The notes beneath the pieces were generated by a model. That model was not told the origin of the DNA, ran no database searches, and saw nothing but the letters and a program-made list of their open reading frames with translations. From positions 97,032 to 161,031 of the forward strand of contig CANRYS010000005.1 of NCBI GenBank assembly GCA_947644305.1: a stretch of DNA of 64,000 bases, in the 5' to 3' direction. Below, one piece after another: positions 9,337 to 17,327 of this stretch. A program made the position numbers and the translations under genes. The stretch is from an uncultured Roseburia sp. Its GTDB lineage: Bacteria > Bacillota > Clostridia > Lachnospirales > Lachnospiraceae. Position 1 is the stretch's first letter; the number at the start of each line of letters is the position of its first letter.

Positions 9337-9591
9337 ATGAGAATCTGTGAATTAAAAGAAAAAGAAGTGATCAATGTATGTGACGGTGAGAGACTGGGGT
9401 ATGTGGAGGATATGATCTTTGATCTGTGTAAGGGCTGCATCAGCCATATTATTGTGCCGGGTCCCTGCAAATTCTTTGGCATTTTTGGAAAAGAAGAGGA
9501 ATTTGTGATCGACTTGTCCTGTATACGGCAGATTGGCGCTGATGTCATCCTGGTGGAGATCAATGTGGAAAAAGCAAGAAAAAAATGTTAA
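9337..9591 (+). CDS. YlmC/YmxH family PRC-barrel protein
   Basis: A small protein of 84 residues with the PRC-barrel pattern: MRICELKEKEVINVCDGERLGYVEDMIFD, then GCISHIIVPG and a closing DVILVEI strand. YlmC/YmxH proteins are found next to sigG in many Clostridia and are sporulation-associated, but no reaction is known. The start is uncertain: a GTG at 9322 has GGAG at 9313 at good spacing, whereas the ATG at 9337 matches the usual N-terminus (MRI-L-KEVIN). It lies divergent from sigG and 84 bases before nrdR. Confidence 0.8.
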   Translation: MRICELKEKEVINVCDGERLGYVEDMIFDLCKGCISHIIVPGPCKFFGIFGKEEEFVIDLSCIRQIGADVILVEINVEKARKKC

Positions 9592-9675
9592 AAACATCTT
9601 TACGTGAGGTGAAATATCGATTATCATAGTAGAGGATCTTAGAATCCAATAACAATTGGAAAGGAAAACTCAGCT

Positions 9676-10131
9676 ATGAAGTGTCCATTTTGCGGAGAAG
9701 AAAATACAAAGGTGATTGATTCCAGGCCAGCGGATGATAATAGCTCCATCCGCCGCAGAAGACAGTGTGAAAAATGTGATAAAAGATTTACGACGTACGA
9801 AAAATTAGAGACGATTCCTCTTGTAGTGATCAAAAAAGATCTGGCAAGGGAACCTTATGACCGTTCCAAAATTGAGAGAGGGCTGTTTCGCTCCTGTACC
9901 AAGCTTCCCATCTCCGTGGATCAGATCAATCAGATCGTGGACAGCGTCGAGACGGAGATCTTTAATCTCGAGAAAAAAGAAGTTCCCAGCCAGTATATCG
10001 GAGAGGTGGTTATGGAGCGCTTAAAAGAGCTGGATCCGGTGGCCTATGTAAGATTTGCCTCCATTTACCGGGAATTTAAAGATGTGAATACGTTTATGGA
10101 TGAGATAAAAAAAATACTGGACAACCAGTGA
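9676..10131 (+). CDS. nrdR: Transcriptional repressor NrdR
   Basis: NrdR represses ribonucleotide reductase genes by binding NrdR boxes when its ATP-cone carries dATP. The 151-residue length is typical. It has an N-terminal zinc ribbon (CPFCG at 3-7 and CEKCDKRFTTYE at about 34-45) and an ATP-cone from VVIKKDLAREPYDRSKIERGL onward, closing with YVRFASIYREFKDVNTF. The GGAAAGGA upstream supports the start. The sigG-ymxH-nrdR order is common in Clostridia. Confidence 0.96.
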   Translation: MKCPFCGEENTKVIDSRPADDNSSIRRRRQCEKCDKRFTTYEKLETIPLVVIKKDLAREPYDRSKIERGLFRSCTKLPISVDQINQIVDSVETEIFNLEKKEVPSQYIGEVVMERLKELDPVAYVRFASIYREFKDVNTFMDEIKKILDNQ

Positions 10132-10220
10132 GATCTGGTGCTATACTCGTATCAGGTGATTTTCTCCCCTGCGGCAGAACTGGCTGCTGATGTCAGGTCA
10201 AACAAAGGGGGAAACATATA

Positions 10221-11768
10221 TTGTATAGTAAAATATACGGTGCCGGTATCACAGGACTTGAGGCACGTATTATTCAAGTTGAGGCAGACGTTTCTAATGG
10301 TCTGCCTGTCTTTCATATGGTGGGAGTTCTTGCTTCCGCTGTAAAAGAGGCGAGGGAGAGGGTGCGGATTTCACTCCAAAATTCAGGGTTTCGGATTCCC
10401 GCTAAGCGGATCACGGTCAATCTTTCTCCGGCAGATCTGAGAAAGGATGGATCTGGTTATGATCTTCCTATCGCGGTTTCTTTGCTTGCCGCTTCTGGCA
10501 TGCTTCCACAGAATACAGATAAATCCATATTGATGGCGGGAGAGCTTGGTTTGAATGGGCACATTTGTAGCATTCAGGGGGCTCTCGCTATGGCGTTGCA
10601 GGCAAAAAAAGAGGGTTTTCGCCAGTTTCTTCTGCCGAAGGAAAATGCTAGGGAGGCCGCCATGGTAGATGGCATCGATATCATTGGAGTAACTACGCTT
10701 CTTGAGGCGGTGGAATATCTAAAAGGTGGTCTGGAACTTTCTCCTGTCCGAGTAGATCTGAACGCCCTGCGCCAAAGGTCTGAAAAAAATACCTGGGAAG
10801 ATTTTGACGAGGTGTATGGACAGGAAAGTGCAAAGAAAGCGTTGGTGACAGCCGTAAGCGGAGGACATAATATACTATTGATCGGAGCGCCGGGAACTGG
10901 GAAGACCATGCTGGCAAAAAGGCTTCCCGGCATTATGCCGCTGCTGACTAGGGATGAGGCGGTGGAACTTACTAAAATATATGGAATTGCAGGCCTTCTC
11001 AGAGAAGATTTGCCCCTGATATTCCGTAGTCCCTTTCGGGCGCCTCATCACAGTATTCCGGTAGCTGCCATGGCAGGAGGCGGAAAGGATCCGATTCCCG
11101 GTGAGATAACCCTTTCCCACAACGGTGTGCTGTTCTTGGATGAACTTCCAGAGTTTGACAGAAATACGCTAGAGATCTTGAGACAGCCCATGGAAGAGGG
11201 GCAGATCCATATAGCAAGACTGGGGCATTCCTATTCATTTCCAGCGGATATGATCGTTGTGGGGGCCATGAATCCCTGTAAGTGTGGATATTACCCGGAT
11301 AGTAACCGTTGCCGCTGTACCCAGGGGCAGATCCAGAGTTATCTGTCTAGGATCAGTGAACCTCTTTTGGACCGGATGGATATCTGTGTGGAGATGGAGC
11401 GGACCGATGGCAGGGAGATAAAATGCCAAGGAAGGGAAAGTGCGGAGATCCGCAGACAGGTTCAGATGGCGAGAGAGATTCAGACCGAACGGTATCGGGA
11501 TGAAACAATTACACGAAACAGTCAGCTTTCTGGAAAATTATTGAAAAAGTACTGTGGGCTGGGTAAACGGCAGCAAAGGTGCTTTGGAGACCTTCGAAAG
11601 CAACTGGGACTTTCCGCAAGAGGGGCGGAAAGGCTGCTCCGGGTGGCGCGGACCTTGGCAGATTTAGAGCAGAGTGGAGAGATCCAGGAAGCGCATTTGC
11701 TACAGGCATCGATTTACAAGTCTATCAATCGAAAATACTGGGGGATGGAGACTGCGTATGAAGGGTGA
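10221..11768 (+). CDS. comM: YifB/ComM family Mg-chelatase-like AAA+ ATPase
   Basis: ComM-type proteins are hexameric AAA+ helicases that promote branch migration during integration of transforming DNA; many homologues are uncharacterised. The 515-residue protein has the N-terminal ChlI-like domain (GLEARIIQVEADVSNGLP, TVNLSPADLRKDGSGYDLPIA), Walker A IGAPGTGKTMLAK at about 217-229, Walker B VLFLDELPEFD at about 290-300, the cysteine segment NPCKCGYY, and the C-terminal LSARGAERLLRVARTLADL. The start is TTG at 10221 with AAAGGGGG at 10204-10211. dprA overlaps it by 11 bases, supporting a shared role in DNA uptake or recombination. Confidence 0.9.
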   Translation: MYSKIYGAGITGLEARIIQVEADVSNGLPVFHMVGVLASAVKEARERVRISLQNSGFRIPAKRITVNLSPADLRKDGSGYDLPIAVSLLAASGMLPQNTDKSILMAGELGLNGHICSIQGALAMALQAKKEGFRQFLLPKENAREAAMVDGIDIIGVTTLLEAVEYLKGGLELSPVRVDLNALRQRSEKNTWEDFDEVYGQESAKKALVTAVSGGHNILLIGAPGTGKTMLAKRLPGIMPLLTRDEAVELTKIYGIAGLLREDLPLIFRSPFRAPHHSIPVAAMAGGGKDPIPGEITLSHNGVLFLDELPEFDRNTLEILRQPMEEGQIHIARLGHSYSFPADMIVVGAMNPCKCGYYPDSNRCRCTQGQIQSYLSRISEPLLDRMDICVEMERTDGREIKCQGRESAEIRRQVQMAREIQTERYRDETITRNSQLSGKLLKKYCGLGKRQQRCFGDLRKQLGLSARGAERLLRVARTLADLEQSGEIQEAHLLQASIYKSINRKYWGMETAYEG

Positions 11769-12846
11769 GGAATACAATTATTGGCTCTGCAGTATTCCAG
11801 GCATCGGGATTCGCAAGCTCCTGCTTTTGGAGGCGGAGCTTGGGACACCAGAGCAGATCTGGCAGGTGGGAGAGGAAAAGCTTATAAAAATAAAAGGAAT
11901 ATCTGCCAGAGACGCTCATAATATAGTGACAAGCAGACAGACCTTTTGTCCAGATGAACTGAAGGAAAAGCTGGAACGTCTGGATATGAGGTGTACCACA
12001 TGGTTTTCCCCAGAATACCCTGCCTTGTGCCGTCACCTCTACGATCCGCCAAAACGCCTGTTTTACCGTGGGGAACTGCCAGGGGAGAAGCATTGTGTGG
12101 CGGTGGTGGGAGCGAGGGATTGTTCGGTTTATGGCAGAGAAAATGCCAAGAGATTTTCTTGCGCACTTGCAGCGGCTGGTGTGGGAATTATCAGCGGTAT
12201 GGCGAGAGGCATTGACGGCTGGGCGCATCAGGGAGCGCTGGAAGGCGGGGGCAGGACCTATGCCGTATTGGGAAATAGTGCGGAGATCTGTTATCCTGTG
12301 GAACATGCCGGGCTTTATCGGAGTATTCTGAAAAGGGGAGGAATTCTTTCAGAGTATCCGCCGGGAACAAAGGCTGCTGCTGGTTTTTTTCCCATGCGCA
12401 ATCGAATCATCAGTGCACTGTCGGAGGGAGTTTTGGTGGTTGAGGCCAGAAAAAGGAGTGGTTCTCTGATTACGGCAGAGCAGGCGCTGGATCAGGGGAA
12501 AGATGTTTTTGTCATTCCAGGACGCATTGGAGATGCCCTGAGTGTGGGCTGCAATAACCTGATTCGGGACGGTGCAATCCTCGTTACGACACCGGAAGAT
12601 ATATTAAATTATTATGGATTTGCTCAAGAAAATCAGACAGAAAATTTAAAAAAAAATAAACTTATTCTTGAAAGAAGAGAAAAAATGGTGTATGCTAGTT
12701 TAAGTCTTGAGCCAAAACATTTGACTGTTCTGGCAGAGGAAATTCAAATGGATTCTGCCGAAGTGATGGGGTGTATTCTATCTCTTCTTAAGGGCGGACT
12801 GATCAAAGAGATCGGAAATCATTATTATATAAGGACTGTTATCTAA
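11758..12846 (+). CDS. dprA: DNA-processing protein DprA
   Basis: DprA binds incoming single-stranded DNA and loads RecA in natural transformation. The 362-residue protein has an N-terminal helix-hairpin-helix/SAM-like part (WLCSIPGIGIRKLLLLE) and the Rossmann-type core (VGARDCSVYGRENAKRF, GIISGMARGIDGWAHQGAL, VLGNSAEICYP, SEYPPGTKAAAGFFPMRNRIISALS, FVIPGRIGDALSVGCNNLI). It ends with a winged-helix-like region rich in charged residues (EEIQMDSAEVMGCILSLL). The ATG at 11758 has GGAG at 11747-11750 and lies inside the end of comM, so translation is probably coupled. topA follows after 15 bases. Confidence 0.94.
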   Translation: MKGEEYNYWLCSIPGIGIRKLLLLEAELGTPEQIWQVGEEKLIKIKGISARDAHNIVTSRQTFCPDELKEKLERLDMRCTTWFSPEYPALCRHLYDPPKRLFYRGELPGEKHCVAVVGARDCSVYGRENAKRFSCALAAAGVGIISGMARGIDGWAHQGALEGGGRTYAVLGNSAEICYPVEHAGLYRSILKRGGILSEYPPGTKAAAGFFPMRNRIISALSEGVLVVEARKRSGSLITAEQALDQGKDVFVIPGRIGDALSVGCNNLIRDGAILVTTPEDILNYYGFAQENQTENLKKNKLILERREKMVYASLSLEPKHLTVLAEEIQMDSAEVMGCILSLLKGGLIKEIGNHYYIRTVI

Positions 12847-12861
12847 GGGGGATGTTTTGAA

Positions 12862-14997
12862 ATGGCTAAGAATTTAATTATTGTGGAGTCACCGGCCAAA
12901 TCCAAAACAATCAAAAAATTTTTGGGGAGCAGCTATACTGTGGCGGCTTCAAACGGGCATGTAAGGGATTTGCCCAAAAGTCAGATGGGGGTTGACTTTG
13001 AAAATGATTTTGAACCAAAGTATATTACCATACGAGGAAAAGGTGAGCTTCTCGCCGCGTTGAGAAAGGAAGTAAAGAAAGCAGATCGGATCTATCTGGC
13101 GACGGACCCTGACCGGGAGGGAGAGGCGATCTCATGGCATTTGTTCCACGCCTTGAAATTAGATCCTAAGAAGACGAGCCGTATTACCTTCAATGAAATC
13201 ACAAAAAATGCTGTTCGTCAGGCCATCAAACAATCTAGAGAGATTGATATGGATTTGGTGGATGCTCAGCAGGCGAGACGTGTCCTGGACCGGATGGTAG
13301 GATATTCCATCAGTCCCCTGCTCTGGCAGAAAGTAAAAAGAGGGCTCAGTGCAGGGCGGGTGCAGTCAGTGGCGCTGAGGATCATCGCAGACCGTGAGTC
13401 GGAGATCGACGCATTTATTCCACAGGAATATTGGACGCTAGAGGCGGCCTTTGCAGTGAAGGGAAGCAAAAAGCCATTGATCGCAAAATATTATGGCAAT
13501 CCCAAAAAGCAGGAAAATATCTCTGGTTCAGAGATGGAAGATATCGTTAAACAATTAGAAGGCGCCGTTTACCAGGTGACGGATATCAAAAAAGGAGAGC
13601 GCACAAAAAAGCCTCCGCTTCCTTTTACCACGAGTACCCTTCAGCAGGAAGGGGCAAAAAACATGAACTTTTCCACACAGAAAACGATGCGGGTTGCCCA
13701 ACAGTTGTATGAAGGTGTCACCGTGAAGGGACGGGGCAGCATAGGTCTCATCACCTATCTGCGTACCGACTCCACCCGGATCTCTGAAGAGGCAGACAGG
13801 GAGTGCAAAGAATTTATTCGTGAAAATTATGGTGAGGAAAATATTATTTCTGCCAATTATATAAAGAAGGACGACAAAAAGATTCAGGATGCCCACGAGG
13901 CGATACGTCCTACTTATGTAGATCTGACACCGGCGATGGTAAAAGATTCTCTGACCAGAGATCAGTTCCGACTCTATCAGGTGATCTGGAAACGATTTGT
14001 AGCAAGCCGGATGAATGCCGCCAGATATGAGACCACATCGGTGAAGATTGATGCCGGGGACTACCGGTTCACCAGTTCGGGTTCCAAGATTGTTTTTCCA
14101 GGATTTCTATCTATCTATCAGGATAATGAGGACAAGGAAGAAAAGAACGCCGTGCTCCATAAGGTTACAGAGGGTACCGTGTTTGAACAGGCGGATCTAA
14201 AAAAAGAGCAGCATTTTACACAGCCACCGGCGCACTATACAGAAGCTTCCCTGGTAAAAGCATTGGAGGAGTTGGGGATCGGCCGTCCGAGTACCTATGC
14301 ACCGACGATCACCACACTGATCTCCCGCAGATATGTAGCAAAGGAGCAGAAAAATCTATATCTTTCGGATCTGGGAGACATTGTGAACGAGATTATGAAA
14401 AGTGCCTTTTCCAGTATCGTAGATGTCAATTTTACTGCGACGATGGAAACCCTTTTGGATGGTGTGGCAGATGGAAGTGTGGAATGGAAAAGTATTATCC
14501 GGAATTTTTATCCAGATCTAGAGGAAGCTGTGAATCATGCCGAACAGGCATTGGAAAAGATTAAAATTGAGGATGAGGTCACAGACACCATCTGCGAAAA
14601 CTGCGGAAGGAACATGGTGATTAAATACGGCCCTCATGGAAAATTCATGGCATGTCCAGGATTTCCTGACTGCCGAAATACAAAACCATATTTTGAAAAG
14701 ATCGGTGTCAAGTGCAACAAATGTGGCGGCGAAATCGTTATTAAGAAGACCCAAAAAGGCAGACGTTATTATGGCTGTGAAAATTATCCAGACTGTGATG
14801 TTATGACTTGGCAGAAGCCATCGAATAAAATCTGTCCTACCTGTGGAAATATGCTGCTGGAAAAGGGAAATAAGCTGGTTTGTGCCGATGCTGGCTGTGG
14901 ATATATGGAAGAGAAAGCATCTTCCACGGAGGAGAAGACGTCCTCCACGGAAAGCAACCCATCTTCTGACAATGAAAAACAAACGGTTAATACTTGA
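12862..14997 (+). CDS. topA: DNA topoisomerase I (type IA)
   Basis: TopA relaxes negative supercoils. The 711-residue protein has the TOPRIM domain (IIVESPAKSKTIKKFLG near the start, TDPDREGEAISWH at 81-93 with the acidic metal ligands) and the catalytic tyrosine Y299 in GLITYLRTDSTRIS. PSTYAPTITTLISRRYV follows in the clamp. Three C-terminal cysteine-type zinc fingers start near residue 575: CENCG...CPGFPDC, CNKCG...CENYPDC and CPTCG...CADAGC. A serine/threonine-rich repeat (EEKASSTEEKTSSTES) ends the protein. The dprA-topA-codY order resembles that of B. subtilis, minus the intervening trmFO and codV-clpQY genes. Confidence 0.97.
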   Translation: MAKNLIIVESPAKSKTIKKFLGSSYTVAASNGHVRDLPKSQMGVDFENDFEPKYITIRGKGELLAALRKEVKKADRIYLATDPDREGEAISWHLFHALKLDPKKTSRITFNEITKNAVRQAIKQSREIDMDLVDAQQARRVLDRMVGYSISPLLWQKVKRGLSAGRVQSVALRIIADRESEIDAFIPQEYWTLEAAFAVKGSKKPLIAKYYGNPKKQENISGSEMEDIVKQLEGAVYQVTDIKKGERTKKPPLPFTTSTLQQEGAKNMNFSTQKTMRVAQQLYEGVTVKGRGSIGLITYLRTDSTRISEEADRECKEFIRENYGEENIISANYIKKDDKKIQDAHEAIRPTYVDLTPAMVKDSLTRDQFRLYQVIWKRFVASRMNAARYETTSVKIDAGDYRFTSSGSKIVFPGFLSIYQDNEDKEEKNAVLHKVTEGTVFEQADLKKEQHFTQPPAHYTEASLVKALEELGIGRPSTYAPTITTLISRRYVAKEQKNLYLSDLGDIVNEIMKSAFSSIVDVNFTATMETLLDGVADGSVEWKSIIRNFYPDLEEAVNHAEQALEKIKIEDEVTDTICENCGRNMVIKYGPHGKFMACPGFPDCRNTKPYFEKIGVKCNKCGGEIVIKKTQKGRRYYGCENYPDCDVMTWQKPSNKICPTCGNMLLEKGNKLVCADAGCGYMEEKASSTEEKTSSTESNPSSDNEKQTVNT

Positions 14998-15022
14998 ATT
15001 TTGTCCAGATATATGCTAAAAT
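14994..15022 (+). promoter_or_regulatory. Putative sigma-A promoter of codY with extended -10
   Basis: TTGAAT (14994-14999), a 17-base spacer, then TGCTAAAAT with TAAAAT at 15017-15022 and the TG of an extended -10 at 15014-15015. The -35 box overlaps the topA stop codon region. It would start transcription about 20 bases before the codY ATG. Confidence 0.6.
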
Positions 15023-15050
15023 TGTAAAAGGTTGATTGTGAGGCTGTGAA

Positions 15051-15821
15051 ATGAGTGTAGACTTATTGGATAAAACGCGTAAAATCAACGGGCTTCTTAG
15101 GGATAATCGTGTTTCAAAGGTTGCTTTTACGGATTTGTGTCAGGTCCTGGGGGACTTATTGGATTCAAAAGTATTTGTGATCAGTAGCAAGGGAAAGATT
15201 TTGGGCATGTCTCCGGGGGCAGAAGAGGGGATTTTGTCGGGGTTTCCTTCTGTAAAAGGTAAGTTAATCGATGCAAAACTGAGCAAAAGATTTTTGGAAG
15301 TATTATCTACCAAAGAAAATGTGAATCTTGAGACACTTGGGATTCCCAGGGAAGAGACAGGAGAGCTGCAGGCGTTGATTACTCCTGTGTATATTGCCGG
15401 AAAACGGCTTGGAACCTTGTTCTTGTATCGGAGGTTACAAGTATACGGCATCGAAGATATTATTTTGACAGAGTACAGCACTACGGTTGTAGGGCTTGAG
15501 ATGATGCGTTCGGTGGCGGAAGAAACAGATTATGCCAACCGCAAACAGCAAGTGGTAGATTCCGTTATGCATATTTTGTCACCACTGGAGACAAAGGCGG
15601 CTGAGTTTGTACTCTGCCATCTTGATTCTGGTGAGGGTACGATTGTTACCTCGCGTCTTGCGAAGGAAGTAGGGATCACGAGGACTGTGATTGTTAATGC
15701 TTTGAAGAAGATGGAAAGCGCGGGGCTGCTTGAGACAAAATCTTATGGAGTAAAAGGAACTCATATCAAGATACTGAATGATATCGTATTTTCTGAATTT
15801 GAAATTAAAAATAAAAAGTAA
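15051..15821 (+). CDS. codY: GTP- and branched-chain amino acid-sensing global repressor CodY
   Basis: CodY represses nutrient-scavenging, competence and often motility genes when GTP and branched-chain amino acids are plentiful. The 256-residue length is typical. The N-terminal GAF ligand domain runs from LLDKTRKIN through LETLGIPREETGELQALITPVYIAGKRLGTLFLYR. The C-terminal winged helix includes EGTIVTSRLAKEVGITRTVIVNALKKMESAGLLE near 198-231. It lies between topA and flgB, as in B. subtilis, where CodY represses the fla/che operon; the same link is likely here but is not shown by the sequence. Confidence 0.96.
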   Translation: MSVDLLDKTRKINGLLRDNRVSKVAFTDLCQVLGDLLDSKVFVISSKGKILGMSPGAEEGILSGFPSVKGKLIDAKLSKRFLEVLSTKENVNLETLGIPREETGELQALITPVYIAGKRLGTLFLYRRLQVYGIEDIILTEYSTTVVGLEMMRSVAEETDYANRKQQVVDSVMHILSPLETKAAEFVLCHLDSGEGTIVTSRLAKEVGITRTVIVNALKKMESAGLLETKSYGVKGTHIKILNDIVFSEFEIKNKK

Positions 15822-15857
15822 TAATATGAGACAAAACCTTATAGGTAAGAATGGTTT

Positions 15858-15886
15858 GATAGATACGGGATAATATCGTATCTATC
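15858..15886. promoter_or_regulatory. Perfect 10-bp inverted repeat between codY and flgB
   Basis: GATAGATACG (15858-15867) and CGTATCTATC (15877-15886) flank GGATAATAT. No T-run follows, so it is a poor terminator. It lies 116 bases before the flgB start and may be an operator or leader hairpin for the flagellar operon. I found no convincing sigma-A or sigma-28 promoter in the interval. Confidence 0.5.
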
Positions 15887-16002
15887 CAGTTTGAAAATAA
15901 TAAAAATAGAAATGGATTTCTTGTGTCGCAAATGGAATTGTGATTTGTTTTCATAATGCCTTTTGCGGTTTTGTCCTTAAAAAAATAGAAAGGATTGAGG
16001 AT

Positions 16003-16392
16003 ATGGTTTTATCAAATGCTTATAACTACATCAATGTTCTTGGTAAAGCGGCAGATGCCAGTTGGACAAGAAATGATATTCTTGCCAACAATATCGCCAA
16101 TGCGGATACACCGGGATTTAAGAGAAAGGATGTACAGTTTGAGACGTATCTGTCGAACGCTGTGGCAGGAACTGACTCTCTGGATGAGACGATTTCCAAT
16201 ATTGACCTGAATGAGCTCAATTGTACGACATATACGGATCAGGTAAGCTTAAGTTACCGTTACGATGGTAACAACGTAGATATACATACGGAAGGCGTGG
16301 AGCTTGCCAAGAATCAGCTCAAATATTACACATTGATGAATTCCATGAGTCAGGAGTTTTCTCGATTGAAGTCGGCGATAAAGACCAGCTAG
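16003..16392 (+). CDS. flgB: Flagellar basal-body rod protein FlgB
   Basis: FlgB forms the proximal rod of the flagellar basal body. The 129-residue protein has the rod-family motif NDILANNIANADTPGFKRKDVQFE near residues 22-45 and the C-terminal helix with NQLKYYTLMNSMSQEFSRLKSAI. The start at 16003 follows AAAGGATTGAGG; an upstream in-frame start at 15940 would add a stretch without family similarity. It is the first gene of the fla/che run. Confidence 0.95.
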   Translation: MVLSNAYNYINVLGKAADASWTRNDILANNIANADTPGFKRKDVQFETYLSNAVAGTDSLDETISNIDLNELNCTTYTDQVSLSYRYDGNNVDIHTEGVELAKNQLKYYTLMNSMSQEFSRLKSAIKTS

Positions 16393-16459
16393 ATGGTGAA
16401 ATAGACCGAAAAACAATTGGAGATGGCTGTGAATTAAAGGTAAGGAAAGGAGAATAAGT

Positions 16460-16897
16460 ATGTCAATTTTTGGGGCATTGGACGTAAGTGCTACAGGCAT
16501 GACAGCACAACAGGTACGAAGTGATATTATTTCGCAGAATATTGCGAATGTAAATACGACGAGAGATGCGAAGGGAAACCCTTATAAAAGGAAGATGGTT
16601 GTTTTTGAAGAAAAGAGTTTTCCGACTTTTGAAGAATCCCTTAGCTTTGCTACGGGACATACGGGTAAAGGCGTAAAAGTGACAGAGATCGCGGAGGATC
16701 CGAGTGATGGGCGTATGGTGTATGACCCTTCCCATCCAGATGCCGACGAAAACGGTTATGTTACATATCCTAATGTAAATACCGTGACGGAGATGACGAA
16801 TCTGATCGATGCGACGAGAGCCTATGAAGCAAATGTTACTGTGCTCAACTCCACTAAGGGAATGGCGTTGAAGGCGCTGGATATCGGTGGAGCTTGA
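16460..16897 (+). CDS. flgC: Flagellar basal-body rod protein FlgC
   Basis: FlgC is a proximal rod subunit exported by the flagellar secretion system. The 145-residue protein starts SIFGALDVSATGMTAQQVRSDIISQNIANVNT, the rod/hook N-terminal signature, has the FlgC-specific YDPSHPDADENGYVTYPNVN near 90-109, and ends with the heptad helix TNLIDATRAYEANVTVLNSTKGMALKALDIG. GGAAAGGAG precedes the start. Confidence 0.96.
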   Translation: MSIFGALDVSATGMTAQQVRSDIISQNIANVNTTRDAKGNPYKRKMVVFEEKSFPTFEESLSFATGHTGKGVKVTEIAEDPSDGRMVYDPSHPDADENGYVTYPNVNTVTEMTNLIDATRAYEANVTVLNSTKGMALKALDIGGA

Positions 16898-16949
16898 TAG
16901 AGAGTCTTTGAGTGGATAAATAAAACAGTGATGAAGAGAGGGAAACAAA

Positions 16950-17270
16950 ATGGATTTCAATCGCATTTCAGGTATTGACAGCTTGTCTGCTGTGAGCAGA
17001 TATGGAAGTACGACGAATCGGACAGAAAACAGCCATGGTAAAACAAGTTTTGATAGTTTGCTTGATTCGGCTATGAAGCTTGTAAGTGAGACAGATCAGC
17101 TTTCCAATGAGGCGGAGGCGGAAGAGGTTCGTTTTGCTATGGGTGAGTCAGACAGCCTGCATGACCTGCAGGTGGCTCAGCAGAAGGCGAACGTATCACT
17201 GCAGTACACCGTTGCAGTGAAAAATACAGCAATGGAAGCCTATCGGTCGTTGCTGAACCTTCAGTTCTGA
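16950..17270 (+). CDS. fliE: Flagellar hook-basal body complex protein FliE
   Basis: FliE links the MS ring to the rod. The 106-residue protein has the family core TSFDSLLDSAMKLVSETDQLSNEAE and LHDLQVAQQKANVSLQYTVAVKNTAMEAYRSLLNLQF, the latter being the conserved C-terminus. It follows flgC by 52 bases with GAGAGGG as the ribosome binding site and precedes fliF. Confidence 0.95.
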   Translation: MDFNRISGIDSLSAVSRYGSTTNRTENSHGKTSFDSLLDSAMKLVSETDQLSNEAEAEEVRFAMGESDSLHDLQVAQQKANVSLQYTVAVKNTAMEAYRSLLNLQF

Positions 17271-17327
17271 TTATACTCCTTTCTGATGAATGGAGAGAAT
17301 ATTTAGATAGTTAGGAGCGGAAACATT

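Noticed and set aside
10138..10344. Short plus-strand ORF before comM
   Set aside because: It overlaps the well supported comM start in another frame and resembles no family.
15887..16002. Possible CodY box (GAAAAT half-site near 15892) and sigma promoter before flgB
   Set aside because: Only a half-site matches and no -35/-10 pair with normal spacing was found.
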